Shown in pieces: positions 1 to 5,671 of a stretch of DNA of 6,542 nt. The notes below the pieces were generated by a model. That model had not been told where the DNA came from. It ran no database searches and saw only the letters and a program-made list of their open reading frames with translations. Where the stretch lies: assembly GCA_007131895.1 (NCBI GenBank), contig SLPR01000101.1, positions 1-6,542 on the forward strand, read 5' to 3'. This DNA comes from Bacteroidales bacterium. GTDB lineage: Bacteria; Bacteroidota; Bacteroidia; Bacteroidales; UBA7960. How positions within the stretch are numbered: the stretch's first letter is position 1; every line of letters begins with the position of its first letter. Both the position numbers and the translations under genes were made by a program.

Positions 1-216
1 ATGAAGAAGATAGGGATAGTCGTATTGGTAATCGGATTGCTGATTACAATTTTCACCGGATTTCAATTTATAACCAAAGAGAAGGTAGTAGATATTGGTG
101 AAATCCAAATCACCCGCGACAAAAAACATAGCCTTGCATGGTCTCCTCTTATTGGGGTAGCAGTGATGGTTGTGGGCGGGGGAATTCTGTTGTTTGGGGC
201 AAAGAATAAGCCTTAA
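1..216 (+). CDS. Small two-helix membrane protein, unknown function
   Basis: A 71-residue protein beginning MKKIGIVVLV. Two hydrophobic segments are visible, at about residues 4-24 and 48-67. Between them is a short polar stretch (about 25-47) rich in charged residues, with the motif KVVDIGEIQIT. The C-terminus is short and basic. This fits an inner-membrane protein with two spanning helices and a small soluble loop. I recall similar 70-residue proteins as common hypothetical genes in Bacteroidota, but no function is known to me. The ATG is the first base of the window, so the leader cannot be seen and an upstream in-frame start cannot be excluded. The MKK-plus-hydrophobic beginning looks like a true N-terminus. 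It lies 161 bp before the next small membrane-protein gene on the same strand. Confidence 0.75.
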   Translation: MKKIGIVVLVIGLLITIFTGFQFITKEKVVDIGEIQITRDKKHSLAWSPLIGVAVMVVGGGILLFGAKNKP

Positions 217-268
217 ACTTAATACTTATCATCAGGAATACAGCCAACCAGGGCCATTGGATCTTTTC

Positions 269-297
269 CTCTGATCTTACCTGAAGTTTTATCAGAG
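269..297 (+). repeat. Inverted repeat, possible weak hairpin
   Basis: CTCTGAT at 269-275 is perfectly complementary to ATCAGAG at 291-297, with a 15-nt loop. It lies about 50 bp after the stop of the first gene and 80 bp before the next start. No run of T follows, so it is not a convincing intrinsic terminator. It could be a processing or regulatory hairpin, or chance. The rest of 217-377 is AT-rich, and I could not identify a clear Bacteroidota promoter in it. Confidence 0.25.
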
Positions 298-377
298 TAA
301 TGATTGCAATGACTAAGGCTGACAATTAAAACAGTTAAATAAATAATTTATTTTCAAACATTTAAAAAATTACTATT

Positions 378-530
378 ATGGGAAGCTTACTTTACGTCAT
401 CGCGGTTATTTTGCTAATTGCCTGGGCAATTGGTTTTATTGGCTACAGTGCTGGAGGGATTATACATATCCTGTTGGTTATTGCAGTTATTGCTATACTT
501 TTCAGACTCATTTCCGGTCGAAGGCTCTAA
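378..530 (+). CDS. lmo0937-family (DUF5670-like) 50-residue membrane protein
   Basis: An ATG at 378 opens a 50-codon frame ending in TAA at 528-530. The protein starts MGSLLYVIAVILLIAWAIGF and ends FRLISGRRL. It is nearly all hydrophobic: one segment at about residues 4-22, a small Gly-rich turn (GYSAGG, 22-27), a second segment at about 28-42, then a basic tail. The order W-x-x-G, G-G-x-I-H, hydrophobic stretch, R-R tail is what I recall for the lmo0937 family of short membrane proteins, which are widespread and functionally uncharacterised. The leader (TTTAAAAAATTACTATT) is AT-rich with no Shine-Dalgarno, as is usual in Bacteroidota. It sits among other small membrane-protein genes on the same strand. 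Its shortness is the main reason it could be missed; hydrophobic periodicity and family resemblance support it as real. Confidence 0.82.
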   Translation: MGSLLYVIAVILLIAWAIGFIGYSAGGIIHILLVIAVIAILFRLISGRRL

Positions 531-532
531 AC

Positions 533-551
533 TTGCAATTATTAATTGTAA
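533..551 (+). repeat. AT-rich hairpin just after the lmo0937-type gene
   Basis: TTGCAATT (533-540) and AATTGTAA (544-551) pair over 8 positions with one G-T wobble and a 3-nt loop. The hairpin begins 2 nt after the preceding stop codon. The bases that follow (TCATCATCC) are not a T-run, so it may stabilise the 3' end of the mRNA rather than terminate transcription. Confidence 0.3.
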
Positions 552-586
552 TCATCATCCATCCAACAAAACATTTTCATAACGGG

Positions 587-610
587 CATGATTCGTTAAA
601 CCTAATCATG
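587..610 (+). promoter_or_regulatory. Inverted repeat upstream of the YtxH operon
   Basis: CATGATT (587-593) and AATCATG (604-610) form a perfect 7-bp inverted repeat separated by 10 bp, centred about 66 bp upstream of the YtxH-type start at 665. Position and symmetry would fit a regulator site or an mRNA leader hairpin. The two half-sites are about 17 bp apart centre to centre, slightly under two helical turns. No regulator is identifiable and chance is possible. Confidence 0.3.
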
Positions 611-664
611 GATAAAACTCATTATGCGGGTTTTCTCTGTCTAAAAATTTAAACATAACTACAA

Positions 665-943
665 ATGAAATCAGGAAAAGTTTTATTAGGCGTACTGATA
701 GGTACCACTGCCGGAGCATTGATGGGCATGTTGTTCGCCCCTAAAAAAGGGGTCGATGCCCGCAAAGAAATTGCGAAAATGGGAAGAGAATATTCAGATA
801 CCATCAAAGTGAAATACGACAAAACCCTTGACGAACTAACAGAAAAGTTTAAAATGACCAAAGACAAGGTCTCTGATCTTGCCCGCCATGTCAGGGCTAA
901 AGAAGAAAAACTAAAAAAGGGTAACGAGGTAGAAATCAGTTAA
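665..943 (+). CDS. YtxH domain-containing membrane-anchored protein
   Basis: A 92-residue protein with the layout of the YtxH family (Pfam YtxH). One glycine/alanine-rich hydrophobic helix (about residues 6-25, GVLIGTTAGALMGMLFAP) runs straight into the family signature FAPKKG (24-29). It is followed by a long charged amphipathic helical region (33-88) rich in Lys and Glu, with alternating DKxxDELTEKF-type spacing. The likely topology is a single N-terminal anchor with a soluble helical tail. YtxH-type proteins are small stress-associated proteins in Firmicutes (named for B. subtilis ytxH); no biochemical activity is established. The ATG follows an A-rich leader (ACATAACTACAA). It is first in a tight unit: the next start is 3 bp after this stop, so co-transcription and perhaps translational coupling are likely. 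Confidence 0.9.
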   Translation: MKSGKVLLGVLIGTTAGALMGMLFAPKKGVDARKEIAKMGREYSDTIKVKYDKTLDELTEKFKMTKDKVSDLARHVRAKEEKLKKGNEVEIS

Positions 944-946
944 GTT

Positions 947-1288
947 ATGGATGACAAAGTGAATATGTTTGAGGCACTTTATGAAAGGGCGGTCGATTTT
1001 GGGAAAACCAGCCTTGAATTGACCAAACTGAAAACAATTGAAAAAACAACAGATGTTGTTTCTTCTTTCATTCCTCTCACTATTGTCTTTGTATTATTCA
1101 CTTTTTTCATCCTTTTCCTTACTATTGGAATGGCTTTCGTGATGGGAGATATGATGGGCAATGTAGCGTATGGGTTTTTCATTGTGGCCGGGTTTTATTG
1201 TATTATTGGTCTGGTTACCCATTTCTTCTTTCATGAAAGGCTGAAAAGGTTTTTTGGCAATTATGTTCTTAAATTGTTATTTAAATAA
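947..1288 (+). CDS. DUF1469 / 'phage holin family' two-helix membrane protein
   Basis: A 113-residue protein. A polar N-terminus (about 1-38; MFEALYERAVDFGKTSLEL) is followed by two long hydrophobic segments (about 42-67 and 73-97) and a basic, aromatic tail (HERLKRFFGNYVLKLLFK). This is the pattern of the DUF1469/Phage_holin_3_6 family: an amphipathic N-terminal helix preceding a helical hairpin. Despite the usual name, nothing in the window is phage-like, and chromosomal copies next to YtxH-type genes are common. A role in membrane or envelope homeostasis is inference. It begins 3 bp after the YtxH-type stop and ends 6 bp before the next start, so it is the middle gene of a three-gene operon. 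Confidence 0.88.
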   Translation: MDDKVNMFEALYERAVDFGKTSLELTKLKTIEKTTDVVSSFIPLTIVFVLFTFFILFLTIGMAFVMGDMMGNVAYGFFIVAGFYCIIGLVTHFFFHERLKRFFGNYVLKLLFK

Positions 1289-1294
1289 TCACCA

Positions 1295-1693
1295 ATGAAC
1301 GACATAACTTCCCTTTCCGAATTAAGGAAATCCATCGTGTTTTTAGAAGCTGAGCAGGAAGTCAAAGGGCAAATGTTGCGGCAACAATTCCAGTTGACTT
1401 ACGAGGGGTTGAAGCCGGTTAATCTTCTGAAAACAGCTGTACTGGAGATGTCTTCAAAACCACACCTGACGGCAAAACTTTTAGTAACCTCCACAGGCGT
1501 AGCCTTAGGATATCTCACAAGAAAAATCATAACAGGTGCAACTGGAGGTATATTCAGAAATATTTTCGGCTCGATCCTTCAGTTTGGTGTTACAAGCCTC
1601 ATAGCCCGTCATCCGGGCGAGATAAAATCGTTCAGCCTGTTTGCCAAAAGATCTCTTTTTGGCAGAAGAAAAGCGAATACAGAAGATCAGTGA
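1295..1693 (+). CDS. Unknown 132-residue protein, third gene of the YtxH operon
   Basis: I do not recognise a named domain. The N-terminal half (about 1-55) is polar and helical, with LSELRKSIVFLEAEQEVKG and then QMLRQQFQLTYEGLKP. The middle and C-terminal parts hold two moderately hydrophobic stretches (about 61-77 and 86-104), separated by a basic, glycine-rich turn (RKIITGATGG). The tail is strongly basic (KRSLFGRRK). This suggests a membrane-associated protein, perhaps with two short helices. It starts 6 bp after the holin-like gene, so it probably works with the YtxH-type and DUF1469-type proteins. The glycine-containing hydrophobic stretches recall DUF883/YqjD-like and YtxH-like anchors, but the resemblance is too weak to assign. 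The reading frame is intact and ends in TGA just before a GC-rich hairpin. Confidence 0.85.
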   Translation: MNDITSLSELRKSIVFLEAEQEVKGQMLRQQFQLTYEGLKPVNLLKTAVLEMSSKPHLTAKLLVTSTGVALGYLTRKIITGATGGIFRNIFGSILQFGVTSLIARHPGEIKSFSLFAKRSLFGRRKANTEDQ

Positions 1694-1696
1694 CAA

Positions 1697-1718
1697 TGCT
1701 GGCTGTCTTTGGCCAGCA
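1697..1718 (+). terminator. GC-rich hairpin after the YtxH operon
   Basis: TGCTGGC (1697-1703) pairs perfectly with GCCAGCA (1712-1718) around an 8-nt loop; a T-G wobble can extend the stem inward by one pair. It starts 3 nt after the stop codon at 1691-1693. This is the strongest short stem in the window. There is no T-run directly after it, so it may act as a 3'-end-stabilising hairpin, with the weaker hairpin and T-tract 30 bp downstream completing termination. Confidence 0.45.
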
Positions 1719-1747
1719 GTGATGGATTGGCCAGGGTGCTCAATTTT

Positions 1748-1772
1748 AGAATAGGCTGGCATTCTGGTTTTT
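1748..1772 (+). terminator. Possible intrinsic terminator before the AI-2E gene
   Basis: AGAAT (1748-1752) pairs with ATTCT (1761-1765) around AGGCTGGC, then GG and five T's (1768-1772). Hairpin plus T-tract has the shape of an intrinsic terminator for the upstream operon, but the stem is short and AT-rich. The loop GCTGGC could instead pair with CCAG elements upstream, so the region may have alternative folds. If it terminates, the promoter for the next gene must lie in the 26 bp before 1799 or overlap this element, which argues for only partial termination. Confidence 0.3.
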
Positions 1773-1798
1773 ACTAATATTTAAAAACAACGCTCAAG

Positions 1799-2914
1799 GT
1801 GAACATCTCTTTTCCAAAAATATTTTTCATCATTGCAACCACTTTTGCCCTGTTTGCAATATTTGTAGTGGCCAGACCCATTCTTATTCCCATCAGCTTT
1901 GCATTGCTGATTTCATTTATTCTATTGCCTCTGGCCATAAGATTTGAAAATGCGGGGGTAAACCGCATGGGTGCTGCTATGTTTGCTATTCTGACAACGA
2001 CATTGGTGCTGGGGGGCGGTATATATCTTTTCTCAACCCAGATTATTTCTATGACAGGTGAGTTTTCGAATTTCCAGGAGAAAGTTATACAGGTATTTGC
2101 CGAGACTACTGCCTGGTTGAACAGCAACATGCGCATTGTACCCGACCTGGGAAAAGATGAATTAATGGACCAGTTAAAAAACTGGTTAAGTGAATCATCC
2201 GGCTCTCTGGTGCAGCAAACTTTCAGCGGGTCGGCTGGCTTTATCGCCGGGCTTATTGCCACCATCATATTTACTTTTCTGTTCCTGATTTACAGGGCAG
2301 GGTTTAAGCAGGCCTTCGTTCTTTTTTATCCTGAAGAAAAAAGAGGACAAGCCATGAGGATGCTCAAGTCCATTCAGATGGTGGGACAAAAATACCTGGT
2401 AGGAGTGATCCTGATTGTTATCATCATTGGTATAATAAACAGTGTTGCGCTACTGATAATTGGAATCGACTACCCGTTCTTCTTTGGCTTTCTGGCTGCT
2501 ATACTGGCCATTATACCTTATGTGGGAACTACCATTGGAGCCACGATACCGGTTCTGTATGCTTTTATGACCTATGACTCTATCTGGACACCCATTGCGG
2601 TATCTATTACCTTTTGGGCCATCCAGGTGGTGGAAAGCAATTTTCTGAGTCCGAAAATTGTGGGCGGAACCCTAAAAGTCAATGCACTGGCTGCCATCAT
2701 AAGTATTATCGTTGGGGCATCGGTGTGGGGCATTGCAGGAATGATTTTGTTTCTCCCCTTTACAGCTATGCTGAAAGTAGTTTGCCAGGAATATGATGAC
2801 TTAAAACCCATTGCATTATTTATTGGTGAGCAAAATGTAAAAGAAAAAAGCATGGATATTAAAGCGATCAGCCAATGGAGAGTGAAATTAAAAGAATGGT
2901 TTTCGAAACTTTAG
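1799..2914 (+). CDS. AI-2E family transporter (PerM/YdiK-type membrane protein)
   Basis: A 371-residue polytopic protein of the AI-2E transporter family (Pfam PF01594). The typical arrangement is visible: three N-terminal membrane segments (about 9-26, 28-47, 59-80), a soluble helical region (about 83-142), then about five further segments between 145 and 330. Conserved blocks include RPILIPISFALLISF near the N-terminus, IPYVGTTIG (239-247), the SPKIVGGTLKVNALA block (284-298), and GIAGMILFLP (311-320). Members have been linked to autoinducer-2 export (TqsA) or to Na+/H+ exchange; the substrate here cannot be told. No ATG is available at the N-terminus. An in-frame stop lies at 1775-1777, so GTG 1799 is the only good start; the internal Met57 would delete two helices. 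The leader is A-rich. The charged C-terminal tail (about 331-371) is cytoplasmic by inference. Confidence 0.93.
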   Translation: MNISFPKIFFIIATTFALFAIFVVARPILIPISFALLISFILLPLAIRFENAGVNRMGAAMFAILTTTLVLGGGIYLFSTQIISMTGEFSNFQEKVIQVFAETTAWLNSNMRIVPDLGKDELMDQLKNWLSESSGSLVQQTFSGSAGFIAGLIATIIFTFLFLIYRAGFKQAFVLFYPEEKRGQAMRMLKSIQMVGQKYLVGVILIVIIIGIINSVALLIIGIDYPFFFGFLAAILAIIPYVGTTIGATIPVLYAFMTYDSIWTPIAVSITFWAIQVVESNFLSPKIVGGTLKVNALAAIISIIVGASVWGIAGMILFLPFTAMLKVVCQEYDDLKPIALFIGEQNVKEKSMDIKAISQWRVKLKEWFSKL

Positions 2915-2932
2915 TGTCCGGCAGGAAACAAG

Positions 2933-2965
2933 GAATGCTTCGCTTTTAAATACATGCTGGCATTC
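2933..2965 (+). promoter_or_regulatory. Inverted repeat between AI-2E and kinase genes
   Basis: GAATGC (2933-2938) and GCATTC (2960-2965) are perfect complements separated by 21 bp, in the 71-134 bp gap before the kinase gene. The right arm sits within GCTGGCATTCT, an 11-mer also present at 1755-1765 upstream of the AI-2E gene. It could be an operator or a hairpin; no T-run follows, so a terminator is unlikely. I could not identify a clear promoter here. Confidence 0.22.
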
Positions 2966-2974
2966 TATACGTAA

Positions 2975-2981
2975 AAAGGAG
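2975..2981 (+). promoter_or_regulatory. Shine-Dalgarno-like site bearing on the kinase start
   Basis: AAAGGAG lies four bases before an in-frame GTG at 2986. It is the best Shine-Dalgarno match in front of any gene here, and it would support the longer 611-residue kinase. The spacing is short, and strong Shine-Dalgarno use is uncommon in Bacteroidota, so I still rank ATG 3049 first. Confidence 0.35.
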
Positions 2982-3048
2982 AAGCGTGGAACCTTGTTCT
3001 TCTATTTTTGATTATCACAGAGAATACTACTCCCAAAACACAAATAAT

Positions 3049-4821
3049 ATGACCAAGCCAAAAGAACCCGGTCTTTCAAAAAACACAAAGCTACGGCATA
3101 AGGCTGAAGAGCAGTTGAAAAAAATACGTTCCAACATAGAGGGCCTTACCTCAGAAGCGGATATTCTGAAAGTATTTCATGAATTGCAGGTATACCAGAT
3201 AGAACTGGAAATGCAAAACGAAGAACTAATGGCAGCAAATGAAAAGACAGAAATTGCCGAAAAAAAGTATACCGATTTGTATGAATTTGCACCTTCAGGA
3301 TATCTTACCCTTTCCAGGGAAGGAGACATACTGGAATTGAATGATAGCGCAGCCCAGCTGCTCCACAAGGAACTCAAAACGTTGGTAGATAAGAGATTGG
3401 CATTGTTTGTTTCAGAAGATACAAGAGCGGTTTTTAATGAGTTTACAGAAACGTTGTTTGCCACCAAGACAAAAGGAAACTGCGAAGCAATCCTGGAAAA
3501 CGAGGATGCGTTTTTCGCTTATGTAAGCATTGACGGAATTGTAAGCAAAGATGGCGAAACCATTTTACTGTCGATGGTGGATATCACTAAAAGCAAGCAA
3601 GCCGAAGAATCGCTGCGCCAGCTGGAAGTTGCCCGGGAAGCATTACTTTTTAAACAAAGTTTCCTTGCCAATATGAGCCATGAAATACGAACACCTCTTA
3701 CCGGAGTCCTGGGCATGATTGATATCCTGGAGCATACTGAACTTACCAAAGAACAGAAGGATTACTTCCATACATTAAAACTTTCAGGCGAGAACCTCAA
3801 GATTATCGTTAATCAAGTGCTGGATTATTCAAAAATTGAAGCCGGGAAGGTAAAACCTGCACCATCAGTGTTCGCGTTTCATTCACTTTTGAGCGAATCC
3901 AAAGCACAGTTCAAAGGAAGGATCAAAAAGGGTGTTGAATTCACTATAGAGAATGACCCTGATATCCCTGAATTTATTTTTGCTGACAAAAGACGCATCC
4001 ATCAGGTAATCAGTAATCTGGTTGCCAATGCTATTAAATTTACCCATAAGGGTTCCATCCTGCTCAAAAGCAAAATGGTTACTCCCAATATCCCCGGTAA
4101 GCATATCATGATAAAAATCTCAGTTACAGATACCGGAATTGGCATACCGGCTGAGAAGCAGAAGAAGCTTTTTGAGCCTTTTTCGCAAATAGATGATAAG
4201 GATACACGCGAATATGAAGGCACAGGACTGGGGTTGTCAATCTGTAAAGAGTTGGCCATACTGCTGGGGGGAAAAGTAGGGCTTGAAAGCGAATACCAAA
4301 AAGGAAGTACTTTCTGGTTTATCTTCCCGGCACAAGTTTGCGAAGCCCCGGTAAAAGAATTTCCTGGTATGCAAAATCATGATCCTTCTATAATGAATCA
4401 TGAACCTTCTGCAGTGAATCATGAACCCTCTGTAATAAAAACGGAACCTCATACCAACGGTAAGCTTCGTATTCTTTTTGCGGATGATAAACAGGTTAAC
4501 CAAAAAGTGATAAGCCTGATTCTTAAATCTATGGGGCATATTGTTACTCTGGCCTGCAATGGGGAAGAAGCTGTCAATTTGTTTCATCCTGACAAATTTG
4601 ACCTTGTACTGATGGACATTCAAATGCCTGTGATGGATGGTATTACCGCTACCCAAAAGCTAAAGGAGAAATATAAAGACACCCCTCCCATAGTAGGGCT
4701 AAGTGCCAGTGCATTTGAAGGCGACCGCGAGAAATTTCTTACGCAGGGCATGGACGAATACCTTACCAAACCGGTAAATATAACAGAACTCAAAAAATTA
4801 TTAGCCCGAATCAGTAATTGA
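3049..4821 (+). CDS. Soluble PAS hybrid sensor histidine kinase with receiver domain
   Basis: Residues are numbered from the longer GTG-2986 frame (611 aa); from ATG 3049 the protein is 590 aa. A coiled coil (about 35-92, with LQVYQIELEMQNEEL) leads to a PAS domain (about 93-205, YEFAPSGYLTLSREGDILELN). The HisKA domain has the H-box FLANMSHEIRTPLTG with phospho-acceptor His232. The HATPase domain (about 333-448) has N-box Asn348, DTGIGI (382-387), the F-box LFEPFSQ and GTGLGLS (412-418). The receiver domain (about 494-609) has Asp500/Asp501, phospho-acceptor Asp544 in LMDIQMPVMDG, Ser573 and Lys595. All key residues are present. There is no membrane segment or signal peptide, so it senses a cytoplasmic cue or a partner; there is no HPt or output domain. 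I prefer ATG 3049 (A-rich leader, MTKPKEPG start) because the 21 residues before it look non-coding. GTG 2986, however, has AAAGGAG four bases upstream. Confidence 0.93.
   Translation: MTKPKEPGLSKNTKLRHKAEEQLKKIRSNIEGLTSEADILKVFHELQVYQIELEMQNEELMAANEKTEIAEKKYTDLYEFAPSGYLTLSREGDILELNDSAAQLLHKELKTLVDKRLALFVSEDTRAVFNEFTETLFATKTKGNCEAILENEDAFFAYVSIDGIVSKDGETILLSMVDITKSKQAEESLRQLEVAREALLFKQSFLANMSHEIRTPLTGVLGMIDILEHTELTKEQKDYFHTLKLSGENLKIIVNQVLDYSKIEAGKVKPAPSVFAFHSLLSESKAQFKGRIKKGVEFTIENDPDIPEFIFADKRRIHQVISNLVANAIKFTHKGSILLKSKMVTPNIPGKHIMIKISVTDTGIGIPAEKQKKLFEPFSQIDDKDTREYEGTGLGLSICKELAILLGGKVGLESEYQKGSTFWFIFPAQVCEAPVKEFPGMQNHDPSIMNHEPSAVNHEPSVIKTEPHTNGKLRILFADDKQVNQKVISLILKSMGHIVTLACNGEEAVNLFHPDKFDLVLMDIQMPVMDGITATQKLKEKYKDTPPIVGLSASAFEGDREKFLTQGMDEYLTKPVNITELKKLLARISN
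4375..4437 (+). repeat. Three 21-bp tandem repeats coding the kinase-receiver linker
   Basis: Three head-to-tail 21-bp units start at 4375, 4396 and 4417. Any two of them match at 17 of 21 bases. They are in frame and encode NHDPSIM, NHEPSAV and NHEPSVI; a degenerate fourth unit (KTEPHTN) follows at 4438-4458. The repeat falls exactly in the linker between the HATPase domain (ending about residue 448) and the receiver (starting about 494), where length change is tolerated. The AATCATGAACC core resembles simple ATGAACC-type repeats that I recall between genes in Bacteroidota, so the linker may have expanded from such a repeat; that is inference. Confidence 0.85.
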
Positions 4822-4842
4822 AAACCTCCGGGTATTGTTTTC
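4820..4842 (+). terminator. Weak hairpin at the kinase stop codon
   Basis: GAAAAC (4820-4825, overlapping the TGA stop) pairs with GTTTTC (4837-4842) around an 11-nt loop. It lies in the 121-bp gap between the convergent kinase and CheB genes, where a terminator is expected. The stem is AT-rich and only TATTATAA follows, so the support is positional more than structural. Confidence 0.25.
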
Positions 4843-4918
4843 TATTATAACAACCTGCTATAGTTTAATGTTAATCGCAGTACAATGGTGATAAAATATA
4901 ATGGGCATCGCTTTACAC

Positions 4919-4932
4919 AATTATGGATAATT
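4919..4932. repeat. AT-rich palindrome in the convergent intergenic region
   Basis: AATTAT (4919-4924) and ATAATT (4927-4932) are perfect complements with only GG between them, 10 bp past the CheB stop on the minus strand. It may help end the minus-strand transcript, but there is no T-run and such AT-rich symmetry arises easily by chance. Confidence 0.2.
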
Positions 4933-4942
4933 ATTGCACGAT

Positions 4943-5545
4943 TCACACTTTATTTATCTGTTTTTCCTGGTTTGCAATTCGTGATATTTCTTTAGCGATA
5001 TCCTCAGGCGAAAGAATAAAGTCGATGCACCCGCTTTCTATTGCGGTTTCCGGCATGTCAGGCTGTGAGGCAGTGTCTGGTTTTTGAGCGATGGTAATGC
5101 CCCCCACCTCTTTAATGGAGCAAAGTGCATCTGCCCCATCTCCATCGTAGCCTGAAACGATTACCGCGATTAATTTGCCATCCCAGTTTACGGTGAGCGA
5201 GCGCATGAATACAGTGATTACATCGGGCCATCCCCAGGGTTTTGAGATGGGTTTCAGACGAAATTCCTCGTTAAGCACATGTAAGTCACGCTTTTCAGGA
5301 ATGATGAAAACCTGATTGGGCGTGATGTCTAATTTTTCCGTAATGAGCTCCACTGGCATCCTGGTGTATTTGGGAAGAATTTCGTGAAGAAGTGTGGCCG
5401 TCGTTCTCAGGTGATTCACAATGACGATGGCAACACCCAAATCAGGAGGTAAATTTTTCAGCAAACGGATATAGGCATCCAGACCTCCGGCTGAACCGCC
5501 CACGCATACAATGGGAAAGTCTTTTGCAGTGTTTTTTGTTTTCAT
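4943..5545 (-). CDS. Stand-alone CheB methylesterase-domain protein
   Basis: A 200-residue protein that is only the CheB C-terminal esterase domain (Pfam CheB_methylest), with no receiver domain. The catalytic triad is visible: Ser18 in VCVGGSAGGLDA, His45 in IVNHLR, and Asp136 in SGYDGDGADAL. The 27-residue Ser-His spacing is close to that of enteric CheB. The block AQKPDTASQPDMPETAIESGCIDFIL matches the conserved substrate-site region. The fold should hydrolyse glutamyl methyl esters (or deamidate glutamine) on a signalling protein. No CheR, CheA, CheW or receptor gene is nearby, so chemotaxis is not implied. The start at 5545 has an A-rich leader, no upstream in-frame ATG was found, and GGSAGG falls at the usual distance from it. 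It is the last gene of a probable minus-strand series after the HPF-type gene (126 bp gap) and converges on the hybrid kinase. Confidence 0.92.
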   Translation of the reverse strand: MKTKNTAKDFPIVCVGGSAGGLDAYIRLLKNLPPDLGVAIVIVNHLRTTATLLHEILPKYTRMPVELITEKLDITPNQVFIIPEKRDLHVLNEEFRLKPISKPWGWPDVITVFMRSLTVNWDGKLIAVIVSGYDGDGADALCSIKEVGGITIAQKPDTASQPDMPETAIESGCIDFILSPEDIAKEISRIANQEKQINKV

Positions 5546-5639
5546 ATTTTGTGTTTTTAGTTGACCGGCTGGTGTCTGGTTTTGCCATCTCCTGCATATG
5601 TAATATGAAGATGAACATTAGGTTTTGCTTCAATATATT

Positions 5640-5654
5640 CTGCCCTGATGGCAG
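5640..5654 (-). terminator. Short GC hairpin after the HPF-type gene
   Basis: CTGCC (5640-5644) and GGCAG (5650-5654) pair perfectly around a 5-nt loop, 17 bp downstream of the HPF-type stop on the minus strand. No T-run follows on that strand, so it is more likely a 3'-end or processing hairpin than a full terminator. The rest of 5546-5671 (126 bp) holds no clear gene or promoter that I can support. Confidence 0.3.
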
Positions 5655-5671
5655 TTGAAGTTGAATTCTAT

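Noticed and set aside
608..652. A 14-codon frame (MDKTHYAGFLCLKI) in the leader of the YtxH operon, possibly a leader peptide.
   Set aside because: It is too short, has no ribosome site or conserved feature, and its start overlaps the inverted repeat.
947..1288. Holin-family protein taken as evidence of a prophage remnant.
   Set aside because: No endolysin, structural, integrase or attachment sequence is visible. The DUF1469 family is common on bacterial chromosomes.
1774..2268. A 164-residue open frame on the minus strand.
   Set aside because: It is antisense to the AI-2E gene, whose protein has a clear family pattern. No recognisable domain is seen in the antisense translation.
1755..2966. 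The 11-mer GCTGGCATTCT occurs upstream of both the AI-2E gene (1755-1765) and the kinase gene (2956-2966), suggesting a shared control site.
   Set aside because: Several 11-base matches are expected by chance in a window of this size, and the distances to the two starts differ. Kept only as a note.
4375..4458. Regularly spaced repeats that might suggest a CRISPR array.
   Set aside because: The units are contiguous without spacers, in frame inside a kinase gene, and encode a linker.
4237..4656. A 139-residue open frame on the minus strand.
   Set aside because: It lies wholly inside the kinase gene, and its repetitive segment is only the antisense of the linker repeat.
5442..5633. A 63-residue minus-strand frame preceded by AGGAG near the CheB start.
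   Set aside because: It overlaps CheB in another frame and shows no domain. CheB itself has an intact N-terminus from 5545.
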